Assembly (NCBI GenBank): GCA_977017575.1 | Contig: CDRNVI010000040.1 | Span: 248,001 to 312,000 of the forward strand | Origin: Paramoeba atlantica | Lineage: Eukaryota; Discosea | Direction of reading: 5' to 3' | DNA: 64,000 nt | Shown here: positions 8,362 to 18,282 of the stretch, in pieces | Layout of the letters: every line of letters starts with the position of its first letter | Position numbering within the stretch: position 1 is the first letter of the stretch | Made by a program: the position numbers and the translations under genes | Notes under the pieces: model-generated | What the model saw: the letters and a program-made list of their open reading frames with translations, nothing else | Told to the model about the DNA's origin: nothing | Database searches by the model: none

Positions 8362-10029
8362 ATGCCTCAAAGCCGACTATATGCCTCCAATATTGCCATC
8401 GATTACAGCGCAGAACCGCAACCGAGTATCTCACTTAGTTCTCCATTTTTTTCGGATATAGCATGGTGCAGAATTTCTCAAACGTTTGTGCATCGGGATA
8501 AAGAGCCTTTTCTTAAGGTCGCCAGGAAGCAGACGTGCTTGGGCATCTATGGAATTGTGAAACTTCTTTCTCAAACGATACTAGTAATTATAGAAGATGC
8601 TGCACCGTGTGGGTTTCATTCTGTTTTTCAATGTCGAAAATTCGGTTTTATACTCCTTCCGCCTTCTGAAGTTATAGGAAAGGACAAGGATAAATATGTG
8701 AGTTCGTCGAACGATTTTCAAAACGATCTTCTGGGATTTCTAAATGCAAATGCAAAACACTTTTACGGTTCTTTTAGGGAAGATTTCTCCGAAAATTGCG
8801 CGAGAAAGACAAATCACAGTACTATAAATGTCTCTCTTGGATACATGTGGAACGAAGAATTGGTCGGGCAGTTTCCTTCGAACAACTGGGTAGTTCCTAT
8901 CATATACGGTTACGTAGGGCAATTCTGGACAAAAACTTCACAAGTGTGTTTAGTGAGTCGTCGAAGTCACCGCAATACCGGTATGCGATATCACAGCAGA
9001 GGTATAAATGCCGAGGGATACGCGGCGAATTTAGTGGAGTCCGAGTTAATAGTGCAGGAGGGCACATGTGTGACTTCATACGTAGTTCTTAGAGGATCCC
9101 TGCCTGTTGAATGGAGTCAGCCCATAACGGGACGCTACAAGCCGCTTACGCGTGTACAATCTACGTCATCCGAACCTACCTCTCAACATTTCAAAATGCT
9201 GAACACATACTACAAAGGCGGGGTGGCATGTTTGTCTGTGTTAAGAAAAGCAGAGCTTACAGAGCAACAAAACTTGTTTTCAAGATATTCCGAATCTATC
9301 GGAATACGTTTGCTAACGTACGACATAATGGAAAACGATGTGATGTTATCATTGGAGCGAATCCGTGAATGTTCAAGTATAGTATCTTCACAGTTATTGG
9401 ATGCATCACTTACTTGTTACGTAGGTGAGAATTTAGAAAAGAAACAAGAACTTTATCTTAGGGTAAATTGCGTGGATTGCACGGATCGAACGAATATCGT
9501 TCAGGCATCTATACTCTGGAGCAAACTATCTGAAATGGAAAGTCTAATTTCGGACAGCCCTGATTTTCTTTGTGCCGCACATGCCCGGCTCTGCAAAGAA
9601 AACGGCGATGCCTTAGCTGTTCAATACGTTGGTACCTCGGCTTTGTATACCGATATTCTTTTTTATAGGTTGCCCTCACGTATCACTTCCCTCAGAGATG
9701 GATTAAAGGCGGTGAAAAGGTATGTGTTAAGCATTTTCTGCCAAGGCTCGCAACAAGATCGGCTGGTTCTTAGTTCCACCCGTCATGTAGCAACGTTTAC
9801 CCACCATTCCACTAACGTTCACGTATTGTTTTGGAGGTACATCATTATTTCTACATGTTACTTCGCCATACGTAAACCCGAGTTTTGCTTTTGGGTTCCT
9901 ACAGTCCCGATAGTCTTGACAATATTTAGGCAACTTTCTTTCTACTTTAGTTGCTCTTGGCTGAACCTTCCTACACTTCGAGCGGAAAGTACTACGAGCG
10001 GAAGCTACCGGCTTGCCAAAAATGAATGA
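8362..10029 (+). CDS. SAC1: SAC-domain phosphoinositide phosphatase (SAC1-like)
   Basis: The 555-residue protein has the SAC catalytic loop C-x5-R-T at C370-R376 (NCVDCTDRTN), preceded by the family's YLRVNCVDC strand. Upstream blocks typical of SAC1 are visible, for example NAEGYAANLVESE (about 214-226) and the GSLPVEWSQ strand near 247-255. SAC1 enzymes remove phosphate from PI4P and related lipids at the ER and Golgi. The C terminus has two hydrophobic stretches (about 480-500 and 515-540), consistent with the two membrane spans of SAC1. Length is slightly below the usual 580-600. It lies upstream of a repeat block that begins about 250 bases after the stop. Confidence 0.88.
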   Translation: MPQSRLYASNIAIDYSAEPQPSISLSSPFFSDIAWCRISQTFVHRDKEPFLKVARKQTCLGIYGIVKLLSQTILVIIEDAAPCGFHSVFQCRKFGFILLPPSEVIGKDKDKYVSSSNDFQNDLLGFLNANAKHFYGSFREDFSENCARKTNHSTINVSLGYMWNEELVGQFPSNNWVVPIIYGYVGQFWTKTSQVCLVSRRSHRNTGMRYHSRGINAEGYAANLVESELIVQEGTCVTSYVVLRGSLPVEWSQPITGRYKPLTRVQSTSSEPTSQHFKMLNTYYKGGVACLSVLRKAELTEQQNLFSRYSESIGIRLLTYDIMENDVMLSLERIRECSSIVSSQLLDASLTCYVGENLEKKQELYLRVNCVDCTDRTNIVQASILWSKLSEMESLISDSPDFLCAAHARLCKENGDALAVQYVGTSALYTDILFYRLPSRITSLRDGLKAVKRYVLSIFCQGSQQDRLVLSSTRHVATFTHHSTNVHVLFWRYIIISTCYFAIRKPEFCFWVPTVPIVLTIFRQLSFYFSCSWLNLPTLRAESTTSGSYRLAKNE

Positions 10030-10285
10030 AAAATACATACTGTATGTCATAGATTCTATGAACAACTGTGATACTAAAACAGACCATGCATGAAGTAGAA
10101 TAAAAAAGACGACGCAAAGTAAAAGCATTTATAATCAAATACACAGATGTAGGATGCCCGCGAGGTCTCATCTGCACTTTCATGAAAACAAAGAACAGGT
10201 CAACGTCGTACCTGACCTGTGCTATTCTTCAGAATAGCAAAATGTAATTCTTCAGTCCTGTCCAATTCTTTAGAGTATTAAAATA

Positions 10286-11377
10286 CAGGGACGGTTGTTG
10301 ATCTTGCTTCCTCCTGCGAAAGTTTAATTTTTCTTCCCGTTTTTGCTCAATTTTGCAGCATTGAAGAGATGTCGTTCCCCTAACGAAGCACTGTGCCGCT
10401 TTTTTTCATAAAAAACCCCTGGTGCCCCCTGGGTCCAAAACATGCAGATTTTTAGGCCTTTTTTTGTGCACACAACCATTTTTTCCGATTTCTTTCATGA
10501 TTACCGTATACCCCCCCAGTAAGAGAATGGGTTTTGGGTCGAAATGGTCAAATCTCTCTTACTGTGCGGGGTATGCTTTTTTTGGCCAGTTTCCCCTTTT
10601 CTCCCAACTTTTTTGACTATTTTTTCCATTTTTTTCTGCTGAAAACGTGTTAAAACGCTTCTTTGGGTTACCCCCGAGGCCCCCAACATGCAGACACCCA
10701 CCCCCTACCCCCTATACGCCTCCTGTTGGGCTCCCAAGCCAAATCTCTCTTACTGGGGGTCAGCCCAAAAGGGGCCAAATCTCTCTTGCTGGGGGGGGGT
10801 ACCTTACTGGGGGGGATATACGGTATGTGGGTTTTTCGAGTGTGTGTAGGCTTAAATAGTCTTCTAATTTCTTTATGCTCAAGCAATATTTCTGTACAAA
10901 CATCAATAGCTGTGCAATCCACTCTATTATAGAGTGGATAAATTTATAAACAAACAAATTAAGCTTCACGGTCACGCCAACCGTGCACAAGCCATTAAAG
11001 AATCTTTTTCCTTCCTAAAATGACCCCTTCAGAAACAAAAAAGTGTTAAACTCCATTGAGTCGGTTCCCATTAGGCTTCGAAAAGTATTGCAAAACAATG
11101 GGGGACATTCTGGATATTTATTTGTTGTGGTTTTCTTCTAAGATAAACATTTGTTTTAGTTGAAGTCACTTTTTCAGAATATGATAAAAAATCCAAAATT
11201 TCTGAGTTTTGTCAACTTTCGGGTCACCCACAGGGCACCATGGTGTCTCTATGAAAAACAGGCGGCAAAGCGCTTCGCTAGGGGAACAAGATGTCTTCAA
11301 TGCTGCAAAAATGTGAAAAAAATTGATAAAAAAAATTTAAATTTCCTAGGAGGGGACAAGATCAAAAACCGCCCCTG
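10286..11377. mobile_element. Long terminal-inverted-repeat element with TA ends, no transposase
   Basis: About 155 bases at the left end (10286-10440) recur in inverted orientation at the right end (11221-11377), with the outermost bases CAGGG and CCCTG and a TA on both outer sides (10284-10285 and 11378-11379). Shared blocks include TTCGYTAGGGGAAC and TTCAATGCTGCAAAA. The interior has no transposase frame, so this is a non-autonomous DNA element. It carries a smaller nested inverted-repeat element at 10504-10823. The TA duplication suggests Tc1/mariner-like mobilisation, but only by its ends. Confidence 0.7.
10504..10823. mobile_element. Nested MITE with C-tract termini and TA ends
   Basis: Left end CCGTATACCCCCCCAGTAAG (10504-10523) and right end at 10803-10823 are inverted copies differing by one inserted base, with TA on both outer sides. 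The interior holds three near-identical copies of CCAAATCTCTCTTRCTG (about 10547, 10739 and 10777) next to G runs. There is no coding frame. It lies entirely inside the larger inverted-repeat element, so it is the younger insertion. Confidence 0.65.
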
Positions 11378-11558
11378 TATATAGAAAATTAAAAAAAATT
11401 ATTTTTTTGTATTTTTATAAATATTTTAGTGTTTTAAAAATACTATAAATAAATACTACAAATATTTACACATTTTCTTAGGCCGTCTGATCTTTTTCAG
11501 TTACATTGTATGAGTCCTGGAAAATCAGAAGAATCCGGATTTCTATACCATACCTTCT

Positions 11559-13166
11559 ATGTTCTCTCTTGCCAGTCAGGATCTCTCTGCCTTGTGGCAT
11601 GAAGACGCCGCGGGTGGGGAAGCCCCTATAGAAGTGCAAATGGCTTTCGATCACAAATTTCCCGCATTCGGAGGCACAACAGGCCGGATGCTCTATCGCC
11701 TTAGCGCACATCACAGCGAGTGCCATTTACGCGATGAAATCATAGCCTACTTAAAAAAATACGACGTCCACGCGAAATTCATTATGAAAGACGGTAACAA
11801 CCTAGTAGACGAGGTCACCTACGAACGACTAATCGAAAACGCCCGACGCAACGCCCGGATCCTCAAACTCACCCTCTCCCCGCTCGAAACCACCCTCCCT
11901 AAACTCACCGAGACGCGTCTCACCCCCCATGGTGCCCCCACCTCCCACCCCCCCTCCCGAAACCCCCTACTCGACTTCTCACGCAATCTCAACACGCCTC
12001 ATCACCCCACTCCCCACCCTGGCAACCCTCACATCGCTCCCATCCCCACGAGCCACCCCCTGAGCACCACCCCCCGCTCTCTCCCGATCTCGGCTCTCCC
12101 ACCTCTAAATGGTGGTACTCCACTCCTTTCACACTCTATAGGATCGAGCCCTGCCTTAAGTGTTTATCACCGGGCGGCTTATCATCGGAACACGACGACA
12201 ACGAGGACGACGACTATCCCCTCCGTATCTTACGCTCCTTCCTCATCTTCTGGTTCTTCTTCTGGTTCTTCCAGCGCTGCTGCCTCAAGTCGTGTTGCCT
12301 CTTCGGTTCCTCAACGGACTACTACCCCTGTGGCATTGTTACCGGGTACGTGGAGAGAGGACACGGGGATGCGGAGAGAGCAGGAGCGCATACGGGGCTC
12401 TACGGTTTCCTCCACAGGGGTAGGGACTACCGCGACAGCCGGAGTGGAGAAACGGTCAAGGGAATGCCTAGAGGAAACTCAAGATGAACGGGAGGCGATT
12501 TTACGACGCCACGACGTGCGCACGCTACGGGAGGAACATGAACGGGGGGTGGTGCAGCGGGCGGTGTTGAGGAGACCTGTGGTGCGCTCCACACGGTGTC
12601 GGTTGTGTGGGATTGATGTGGAGTCGGAGAGGAGTGTGGCGGAGTGGGTTACGCGGTATGAAAAAATGTGTGTGCGGCTGAGTGCGTCGCCAAAAACATA
12701 CTCCCTCGAGGAGTGGCAGAATCTGTTAGAGGAGCGACTGGGTGAGGTTGCTCAGACATGGTTTCAGGATGAGGTCACTCATGAGCCGTTTTTTGTGCAC
12801 AGGGGTTGTGTGGATATTACGTGGGATTGGCATATGGGGTGTGAGATGCCGCAGATTGCGCTTGAGGCCTCCGATACAAAGTGCGACTTGTGTAGGGAGT
12901 TCGGTGCGACGTGTGTGTGCACACAACCGAATTGCGATCGGACTTATCATACCTCCTGCGCGTATTTTTCTCCCGGGAACTATCCCTGGGGTACGGTATC
13001 CTTCGGGGCAATGCCCCACTTAAGAAAATGTGCGAGGTGTCCTACACACCGTGAGCACGAGCCCTCATCGGCAAAGTCTGGCAAGACAAAGGGTAACGCA
13101 GGGGAAGTAGTCTTGGACACACGCTCTGCGGAAGAATACCAAAAGGACATTCGTCCCATAGAGTAG
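11559..13166 (+). CDS. PHD-type zinc-finger protein, probably chromatin-associated
   Basis: The 535-residue protein ends in an extended PHD-like domain. It starts with a C-x2-C knuckle (CRLCGI, about 345-350), and later shows C-x2-C, then CVCTQPNC, then YHTSCA and a final C-x2-C (about 442-505). This ePHD layout is common in chromatin and histone-modifier partners. The middle (about 120-270) is disordered, rich in Pro, His, Thr and Ser. Codon composition changes sharply: C-rich on the coding strand from about 11850 to 12130, then G-rich from about 12340 to 12850. The frame is otherwise intact. Start chosen at the first ATG; a later start is possible because the first residues are unremarkable. 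Confidence 0.65.
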   Translation: MFSLASQDLSALWHEDAAGGEAPIEVQMAFDHKFPAFGGTTGRMLYRLSAHHSECHLRDEIIAYLKKYDVHAKFIMKDGNNLVDEVTYERLIENARRNARILKLTLSPLETTLPKLTETRLTPHGAPTSHPPSRNPLLDFSRNLNTPHHPTPHPGNPHIAPIPTSHPLSTTPRSLPISALPPLNGGTPLLSHSIGSSPALSVYHRAAYHRNTTTTRTTTIPSVSYAPSSSSGSSSGSSSAAASSRVASSVPQRTTTPVALLPGTWREDTGMRREQERIRGSTVSSTGVGTTATAGVEKRSRECLEETQDEREAILRRHDVRTLREEHERGVVQRAVLRRPVVRSTRCRLCGIDVESERSVAEWVTRYEKMCVRLSASPKTYSLEEWQNLLEERLGEVAQTWFQDEVTHEPFFVHRGCVDITWDWHMGCEMPQIALEASDTKCDLCREFGATCVCTQPNCDRTYHTSCAYFSPGNYPWGTVSFGAMPHLRKCARCPTHREHEPSSAKSGKTKGNAGEVVLDTRSAEEYQKDIRPIE

Positions 13167-13524
13167 AAGTAGAACATTTAGAATTTGATGTGAATACCCG
13201 TGTAGAATTAGATGAAAGACAGCTCACCACTTTTAAGCTCACGAATATTTCTATAATCAGTTGAATGATATTTTTGACTACGGTTGACTACGTTTTGTTT
13301 CACTATACGCAGTATGTAGACTCAGTTTGTGATTTCTGTTACATCAGCTGCTATCAAACAAAACATAGATGTTTACCACCGCAAAGTGAACGTTCAACTA
13401 TCGCACCGAATACAATCTCGAAGCACGAGTCACCTGAGTAGTGGGATTTCTTCCACTGTATAATACAGTATTAATACAATCTCGTCAGTGAATCGTTCAG
13501 TACAACGTGAAACACATCGCTTGC

Positions 13525-14472
13525 ATGCAATCCGAGTTGTCCGACACTCTGCCTTCAGCACACGGTGCATTCATCACGGAGAAAGAACTTAGTGTGGTAT
13601 CTTCTGACGTACGATTCATAGATGTGCGTTTCAATCTTAAAAATCCGATCCAAGGTCGTTTTTTATTTGATAAAAGCCGACTTCCGGGAGCTGTTTATGC
13701 GGATATAAACTCCGATTTGTCCGTGAAATGCCCTTCCAAAGGGAGGCATCCGCTTCCCTCCTTACAACAGTTTAAATCATGGCTAGTTCGTAACGGGTTA
13801 GATGCAAGGCCCCATGCGTCTACCGTCATCGTCGTATACGATCAAAGCCGTGGTGTCTTTGCAGCAAGGGCTTGGTGGATGCTCCGGGCGGTGGGATACT
13901 CTCAGGTGCATATCTTGCATGACGGTTTCAATGGCTGGAAAGGTATGGTGGAGAAAGGATCCCCATCTGATTATTCTTCATTCGCGAACGATGCTTTCGC
14001 TGTAAAGCATGTTTACAATGATTTGCCCATCTCCTGGGAGAAGTCTGCTTTTCCCTTGGTTCATCTTTCGGAGTTGAGTAAGTACAAAGTGGTCGATGCC
14101 CGACCAGGTCAAAGATTTCACAGCAGAAAAGTCGGACTGGCGCAAGACACCATTCCTGGACACTATCCGGGAGCACTAAACTGCGATTGGGAAAAATGTG
14201 ATCCATACTCGTCCTTGACAAAAGAACAACTGAGGGAGATATTCGACATGCGGACTGATGGCAACACGAGCGAAAATTCGACGCCTCTCGCTGCAGTCAT
14301 GTGCGGCAGTGGCGTCACGGCCTGCTATATCATCGCATGCGTGCATCACGTGAATGTTCCGATACCGGCGTTGTACGTCGAGTCATGGTCGGAAATCGAG
14401 TACATTTGCAAAAGCCACTCTTACCAGGAGAGTTGTATTTCCGTAAGACTGTTGGGTAAATGCGGTCTGTAA
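13525..14472 (+). CDS. MST: 3-mercaptopyruvate sulfurtransferase / thiosulfate sulfurtransferase
   Basis: The 315-residue protein has two rhodanese domains in tandem. The active loop in the second domain is C260-G-S-G-V-T-A, the form typical of mercaptopyruvate sulfurtransferase rather than thiosulfate-preferring rhodanese (CRKGVTA). The first domain keeps DVRF-x-L and the YDQ-x-x-GVFAARAWWMLR block. The linker contains VVDARPGQRFHS and GHYPGALN, both family hallmarks. It would transfer sulfur from 3-mercaptopyruvate to cyanide or thiols in cytosol or mitochondrion. The earliest in-frame start, 13507, is GTG; the first ATG at 13525 is preferred. Two or three cysteines near the N terminus do not form a clear targeting signal. 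Confidence 0.88.
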   Translation: MQSELSDTLPSAHGAFITEKELSVVSSDVRFIDVRFNLKNPIQGRFLFDKSRLPGAVYADINSDLSVKCPSKGRHPLPSLQQFKSWLVRNGLDARPHASTVIVVYDQSRGVFAARAWWMLRAVGYSQVHILHDGFNGWKGMVEKGSPSDYSSFANDAFAVKHVYNDLPISWEKSAFPLVHLSELSKYKVVDARPGQRFHSRKVGLAQDTIPGHYPGALNCDWEKCDPYSSLTKEQLREIFDMRTDGNTSENSTPLAAVMCGSGVTACYIIACVHHVNVPIPALYVESWSEIEYICKSHSYQESCISVRLLGKCGL

Positions 14473-14688
14473 TTCGGGATGGTTCTTGGCGCCTTTGTAA
14501 ATTATTTCTCATTGCACTCCTTTGGAGTACAATGATTCCTTTTGCAAATATCTTCAGTGGATACGAATATCATTTTGAGGAAAAAATGCCGTGTGACTCC
14601 GCTTACGTTCCCTAGTCACACACGCTCTGCCTGTCTCACTACATACACTTTCAAGCACGCTTCTTTCTTTCTCTGCTTCATTCTTCCC

Positions 14689-15363
14689 ATGTTTTCAAGT
14701 TTTTTATATATTCTTGTTTCCACTTCCGAATCAACGCTCACATCTTCTCGTCGCGGTCGAGTTCGCGCACTTCACCCACCCGAATACAGTTTGTCACAGT
14801 TCCTTCTTGAAGTTAAAAATCCACACCCCTCATGGGACACACACACCTTCGCGTGTAGCTGGAGCGGTGTGGAGTGCAATGAAGGCAAACAAATCACATC
14901 TGTGCTATGGTATTCGCGAAATTTAAAAGGCACACTGCATTGGCGACAATTATCTCATTTACGAATGAAGCATTTACGGCTTTATGATAACAAACTCGCG
15001 GGGGAGGTACTTCTTGACCAGCTCCCCGAGAATATGACCGCCTTAGGCTTGTATCTGAACTCGTTTTCCGGTCCATTAGATTTGGTTCACCTGCCAGCCG
15101 GGATGGAAGTCATTGGGCTACAATATAATCAATTTTCCGGTTGGGTCGAGCTTTCTCACCTTCCACCTAGTTTGAACGACATTAGTCTCTTGAGCAATCA
15201 AAACCTGTGTGGGGAGCTTGACGTCTCGCATCTTCCCTATAAAGTGCAGTTCATCTGGGGGGCTAGTTTTGTTCACGGCACGCAGATTAAAGTGCTGCCC
15301 AGACATGCGACATATTTTCCAACGCTTCGCTACGTTTTTGACTCCGACGTGTGGCGATTTTAG
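14689..15363 (+). CDS. Leucine-rich repeat protein, secreted type (LRR paralogue 2)
   Basis: The 224-residue product starts with a hydrophobic signal-like segment (MFSSFLYILVSTS). Next come the SSRRGRVR motif shared with the other two LRR genes and the plant-type cap CSWSGVEC (about 62-69). Six or seven repeats follow, such as LPENMTALGLYLNSFSGPLD and LPAGMEVIGLQYNQFSGWVE. The signal peptide suggests surface display or secretion. The ATG is preceded by a strong pyrimidine tract without an intervening AG; the first AG after the tract is a few bases inside the frame, so the acceptor used is unclear. There is no membrane anchor at the C terminus. Confidence 0.75.
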   Translation: MFSSFLYILVSTSESTLTSSRRGRVRALHPPEYSLSQFLLEVKNPHPSWDTHTFACSWSGVECNEGKQITSVLWYSRNLKGTLHWRQLSHLRMKHLRLYDNKLAGEVLLDQLPENMTALGLYLNSFSGPLDLVHLPAGMEVIGLQYNQFSGWVELSHLPPSLNDISLLSNQNLCGELDVSHLPYKVQFIWGASFVHGTQIKVLPRHATYFPTLRYVFDSDVWRF

Positions 15364-15633
15364 GTATGGAAAAAGCCTTCATATGTTTTAATCTTTTGTC
15401 GGTTCTTCGCGAAACGTGGTGGTTGTCTTCACTTAAGAAGCATGAACTAAAACTTGTAACTACTTCATTTCACGCTTCTAGCATTCTAGTAAAAATCTCA
15501 TTTCCTTTATATTTCTACTATGATTTTCCATTTGTTGACTTCCTTCTATGATATTATTTTATTTCTAATTAGCGTTCTTTTCCTTGTTTTCTCTCCCACT
15601 ACAAAACTCGCCAAGGACATCGTTGGCAAGATT

Positions 15634-15960
15634 ATGTCTGAAGGCCCATTGACACACAATGTTGAAGACAATTCGCTAAACAAAGATCCAACTACGGATC
15701 CCTCCAAGGTGCACATTCGAGTGCAGCAGCGTAATGGACGCAAGTCTATCACTACAGTACAGGGACTGGGTGAGGAAATTGACTACCCAAAACTGCTGAA
15801 GGCACTGAAGAAAGAGTTTGGTTGCAATGGAACCATTCTATCTGACGCAAGCTATGGTACAGTTCTTCAGTTGCAAGGTGACCAACGCGTAAATTTGGGT
15901 AAGTTCTTTGTTGAAAAGAAGATACTACTAGCTGATGAAATGGAAACTCATGGATTTTAA
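15634..15960 (+). CDS. EIF1: Translation initiation factor eIF1 (SUI1)
   Basis: The 108-residue protein has the complete SUI1 fold. It shows VHIRVQQRNGRKSITTVQGL (about 27-46), where the basic N-G-R-K-x-x-T-T-V-Q-G-L loop contacts the 40S subunit. Then come the KKEFGCNGT and LQGDQRVNLGKFF blocks that define eIF1. It keeps start-codon fidelity in the 43S complex. An open frame extends upstream to 15520 with a hydrophobic run, but the conserved protein starts at 15634, and a long pyrimidine-rich stretch followed by AG lies just before it. Confidence 0.93.
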   Translation: MSEGPLTHNVEDNSLNKDPTTDPSKVHIRVQQRNGRKSITTVQGLGEEIDYPKLLKALKKEFGCNGTILSDASYGTVLQLQGDQRVNLGKFFVEKKILLADEMETHGF

Positions 15961-17310
15961 TTGAAACGTTTGTTGAGGGTGTGGGAGTTTCGATTCACTT
16001 TTCTAGTGATACGATGGGATAATTTAGCCCCAGTATCAACGCCAATGCATAGTTCATCATTGTAAACTGAGGTACCATAAAAGCTTTAAAAGGGAATGTG
16101 GCTACGTGAAAAATGTACTTGCTATAGCGATACTTTGGGCGAAACTTAACTATAACATGTATAGAAAATGTGAAATGAAGAGAAGATTGTTCTTCGGACC
16201 ACCCTTTTTCCCAAAGTTGGTTTTTGCTTACCGAAAATCTATTTAAAAACCTTTTAATTTACATTCTATTCATCAGAAAGGAGAGTATGTAGTAGTTCTG
16301 TGTAAGTTCGTTTTTGTCCACAGCAGTCTGAATGCCGACTTCAAAGACGCATTGGTGTGCTGGTTGTAGTGAAGCAGTTTGTGCGTATCTAAATACTCAA
16401 AAAGTCGTTCTTTTCGGTCTATTCCACGCCAAGGGACACCCATCCATCATGGTGAACACCTGAATGGTCTAGTATTTTGTATCATGTTTTCCGTTGTCAG
16501 ACTTTGTGGACCTCTGCTGAAGACGGGAAGTCCATCGACAGTGTAAGTACACGAGATTGTAGAAATTGTACTTCACTTTCTAGCGCAAGAAATCCGTCTT
16601 GTAACTGACTTACTTCACCTGCGATTTGCGATGCCGAGGCCTCCGTTAGGGAAACTATTCTCTTCCCTGGTGCACTTGTGATATCGCTTGAGCGCTCCGC
16701 ATCTTTGGATAACAACAATCCCGTACCACGAAATTGAGGAGATCCGCAGGTGGCATACGTTTTTCAGCATATTTTACGCTTTTTTTCTGTCGCGCTCAGT
16801 CCCGCGAACTTCATGCCCACTATTTCCTTACGGGTCAATGGTATCAGTAAGATTTCTTGGCGCATCCATTTACGAAGCCGATCATAGGTGTCCGAGGCAG
16901 GATTTCCGTAGACGTCTTAGACGTAAACATTTTCATTGCGGGGCAAGTCGTGTTCCATTAAAAAAAAGAGATTTGACTGGTTTTCAGGCAATTCTGTTTC
17001 ATCCTGAAAAATATTCAGGATAAAGGAAAAGAATAAGTCCAAAAAATAGCAGCCCGTATGAATTCGTGTAGATTCGTGTAGGTTCGTGTAGATGTTCTTT
17101 GAACCCGAAGTTACTCCATCAAAAGACTCTCCAACGACTTTTCTCTGTTTTATATCTTTGCGTCACTTGTATTCTATTCTGTACCATATAACTTATGCAT
17201 GTAACGCTATACACCACATTATTCCTTCTGTTTCCCTCTTAAAAACTAACTTTCTTCCACACCCTCAACACTCTATCCCTAAACCTTCTTCCCTTCCTCT
17301 CCCCACCCCC
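15961..17310. other. 1.3-kb gene-poor region
   Basis: No gene could be supported. Open frames of 73 codons (- strand, 16497-16718) and 111 codons (+ strand, 16688-17023) exist, but the first has no ATG and the second lacks recognisable features. Near 17061-17090 a 10-base unit (RDTTCGTGTA) is repeated three times in tandem. The last 80 bases before 17311 are an almost pure pyrimidine tract leading into the next gene. Confidence 0.5.
17061..17090. repeat. Three tandem 10-base units
   Basis: Three consecutive copies, AATTCGTGTA, GATTCGTGTA and GGTTCGTGTA, lie 220 bases before the next gene. This is a short simple tandem array; no function is evident. Confidence 0.8.
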
Positions 17311-18282
17311 ATGAGCGGTGCCCTCCACAGCGGCCACGGCACCTGGGGTCCCCGTGGGTCCCAAAGCCTCGAGGGCGCGCTCCGTCGCACCTCCTCCTGG
17401 CACCCCACCCGCCGGTACGACCGCCACACCCTACGCCACCCCCTCCCGAACTACCTCATGTGGCGCGGGAACCACTCCAAGTACCGCTACCAGGCCTACC
17501 AAACCGCCCACTGGGGCGAGGGGGAGGCCCAGCGGGAGTACCACCAGCACTACGCCCACGCCAAGGACCCCAGCGACAGTGACACCCCCCACGAGTGTCA
17601 GTTCCTCCGCAAGGTGCGTGCGGTCCCCGTAACCCTCCCCCTCCCCAGGCCTCAAATCCCCCCCAACTCCACCCCGAAATGGTTTTGGAAGTCCTGGCAC
17701 ATGCCCTACACCTCGGTGGAGCTGTGGCGACGGGAGCTGGAGTACCCCGAGCACGTGCCGACCCATTTGGGGACAAACTACACCCGACCGCTGGGGGTAC
17801 TCGCCCCCCAGGTCAAGTACAACCATATCCAGTCGCAGTACATGCGACGGCTGACAATTACGATCTGCCCGTTTGTGTTTGGGTATGGCAATACGTTGCA
17901 AAAATTGGTCACGGATTTCTATCGGGTGTGTTTGTCCGTGCGGAACCATGTGGATCGGAAGATTTTGCAGTTGGATTACGCGTTAAAGCATACGTTGCCG
18001 GTGGTGGAGATTGAGTGGCTGGATGGGTCGGTGTATCGTCCGCCGTTGTATGAGGGGATGACGCCGCAGGCACTGGTGCAGGTCGTGATGGAGGAATCGT
18101 TTCTGGCCTCGGATCGACTTGCGGCACAATCGGTGAAGATTCCTGATACGACGTATCCGGATTTAGCAAGGTGGGAGACGATTCTGGAGTATAAAATGTC
18201 GAAGAAGGCGAAGCTGCGGCTCAGCCAGGAGGCAACGGAGATTAAGGATGCTCACCAGGCATCGATTAGTAGCAAGAAGTAA
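17311..18282 (+). CDS. Possible mitochondrial ribosomal protein (mL43-like), 323 aa
   Basis: The N-terminal 170 residues are rich in Trp, Tyr, His and Arg without a family I recognise. The segment LTITICPFVFGYGNTLQKLV (about 187-206) and the following strand TLPVVEIEWLDGSVYRPPLY resemble the thioredoxin-like L51/S25/CI-B8 domain found in mL43, mS25 and a complex I subunit. The family call is tentative. An ATG at 17092 in frame would add 73 hydrophobic residues, but the sequence just before 17311 is a long C/T tract, so the later start is preferred. Base composition is unusual: C-dominated third positions to about 17780, then G/T-dominated to the stop. Confidence 0.45.
   Translation: MSGALHSGHGTWGPRGSQSLEGALRRTSSWHPTRRYDRHTLRHPLPNYLMWRGNHSKYRYQAYQTAHWGEGEAQREYHQHYAHAKDPSDSDTPHECQFLRKVRAVPVTLPLPRPQIPPNSTPKWFWKSWHMPYTSVELWRRELEYPEHVPTHLGTNYTRPLGVLAPQVKYNHIQSQYMRRLTITICPFVFGYGNTLQKLVTDFYRVCLSVRNHVDRKILQLDYALKHTLPVVEIEWLDGSVYRPPLYEGMTPQALVQVVMEESFLASDRLAAQSVKIPDTTYPDLARWETILEYKMSKKAKLRLSQEATEIKDAHQASISSKK

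Noticed and set aside
13042-13242. Short antisense frames at the end of the PHD gene
   Set aside because: Shadows of the + strand coding sequence.
16497-16718. - strand frame with coiled-coil-like composition
   Set aside because: It has no ATG before its last third, opposes the gene array and has no recognisable family.
16688-17023. + strand frame of 111 codons
   Set aside because: Odd mixture of residues with no domain, in a region otherwise without coding signal.
17092-17310. Upstream start for the possible mitoribosomal protein
   Set aside because: The added 73 residues are read from a T/C-rich leader; the downstream ATG follows directly on the pyrimidine tract.
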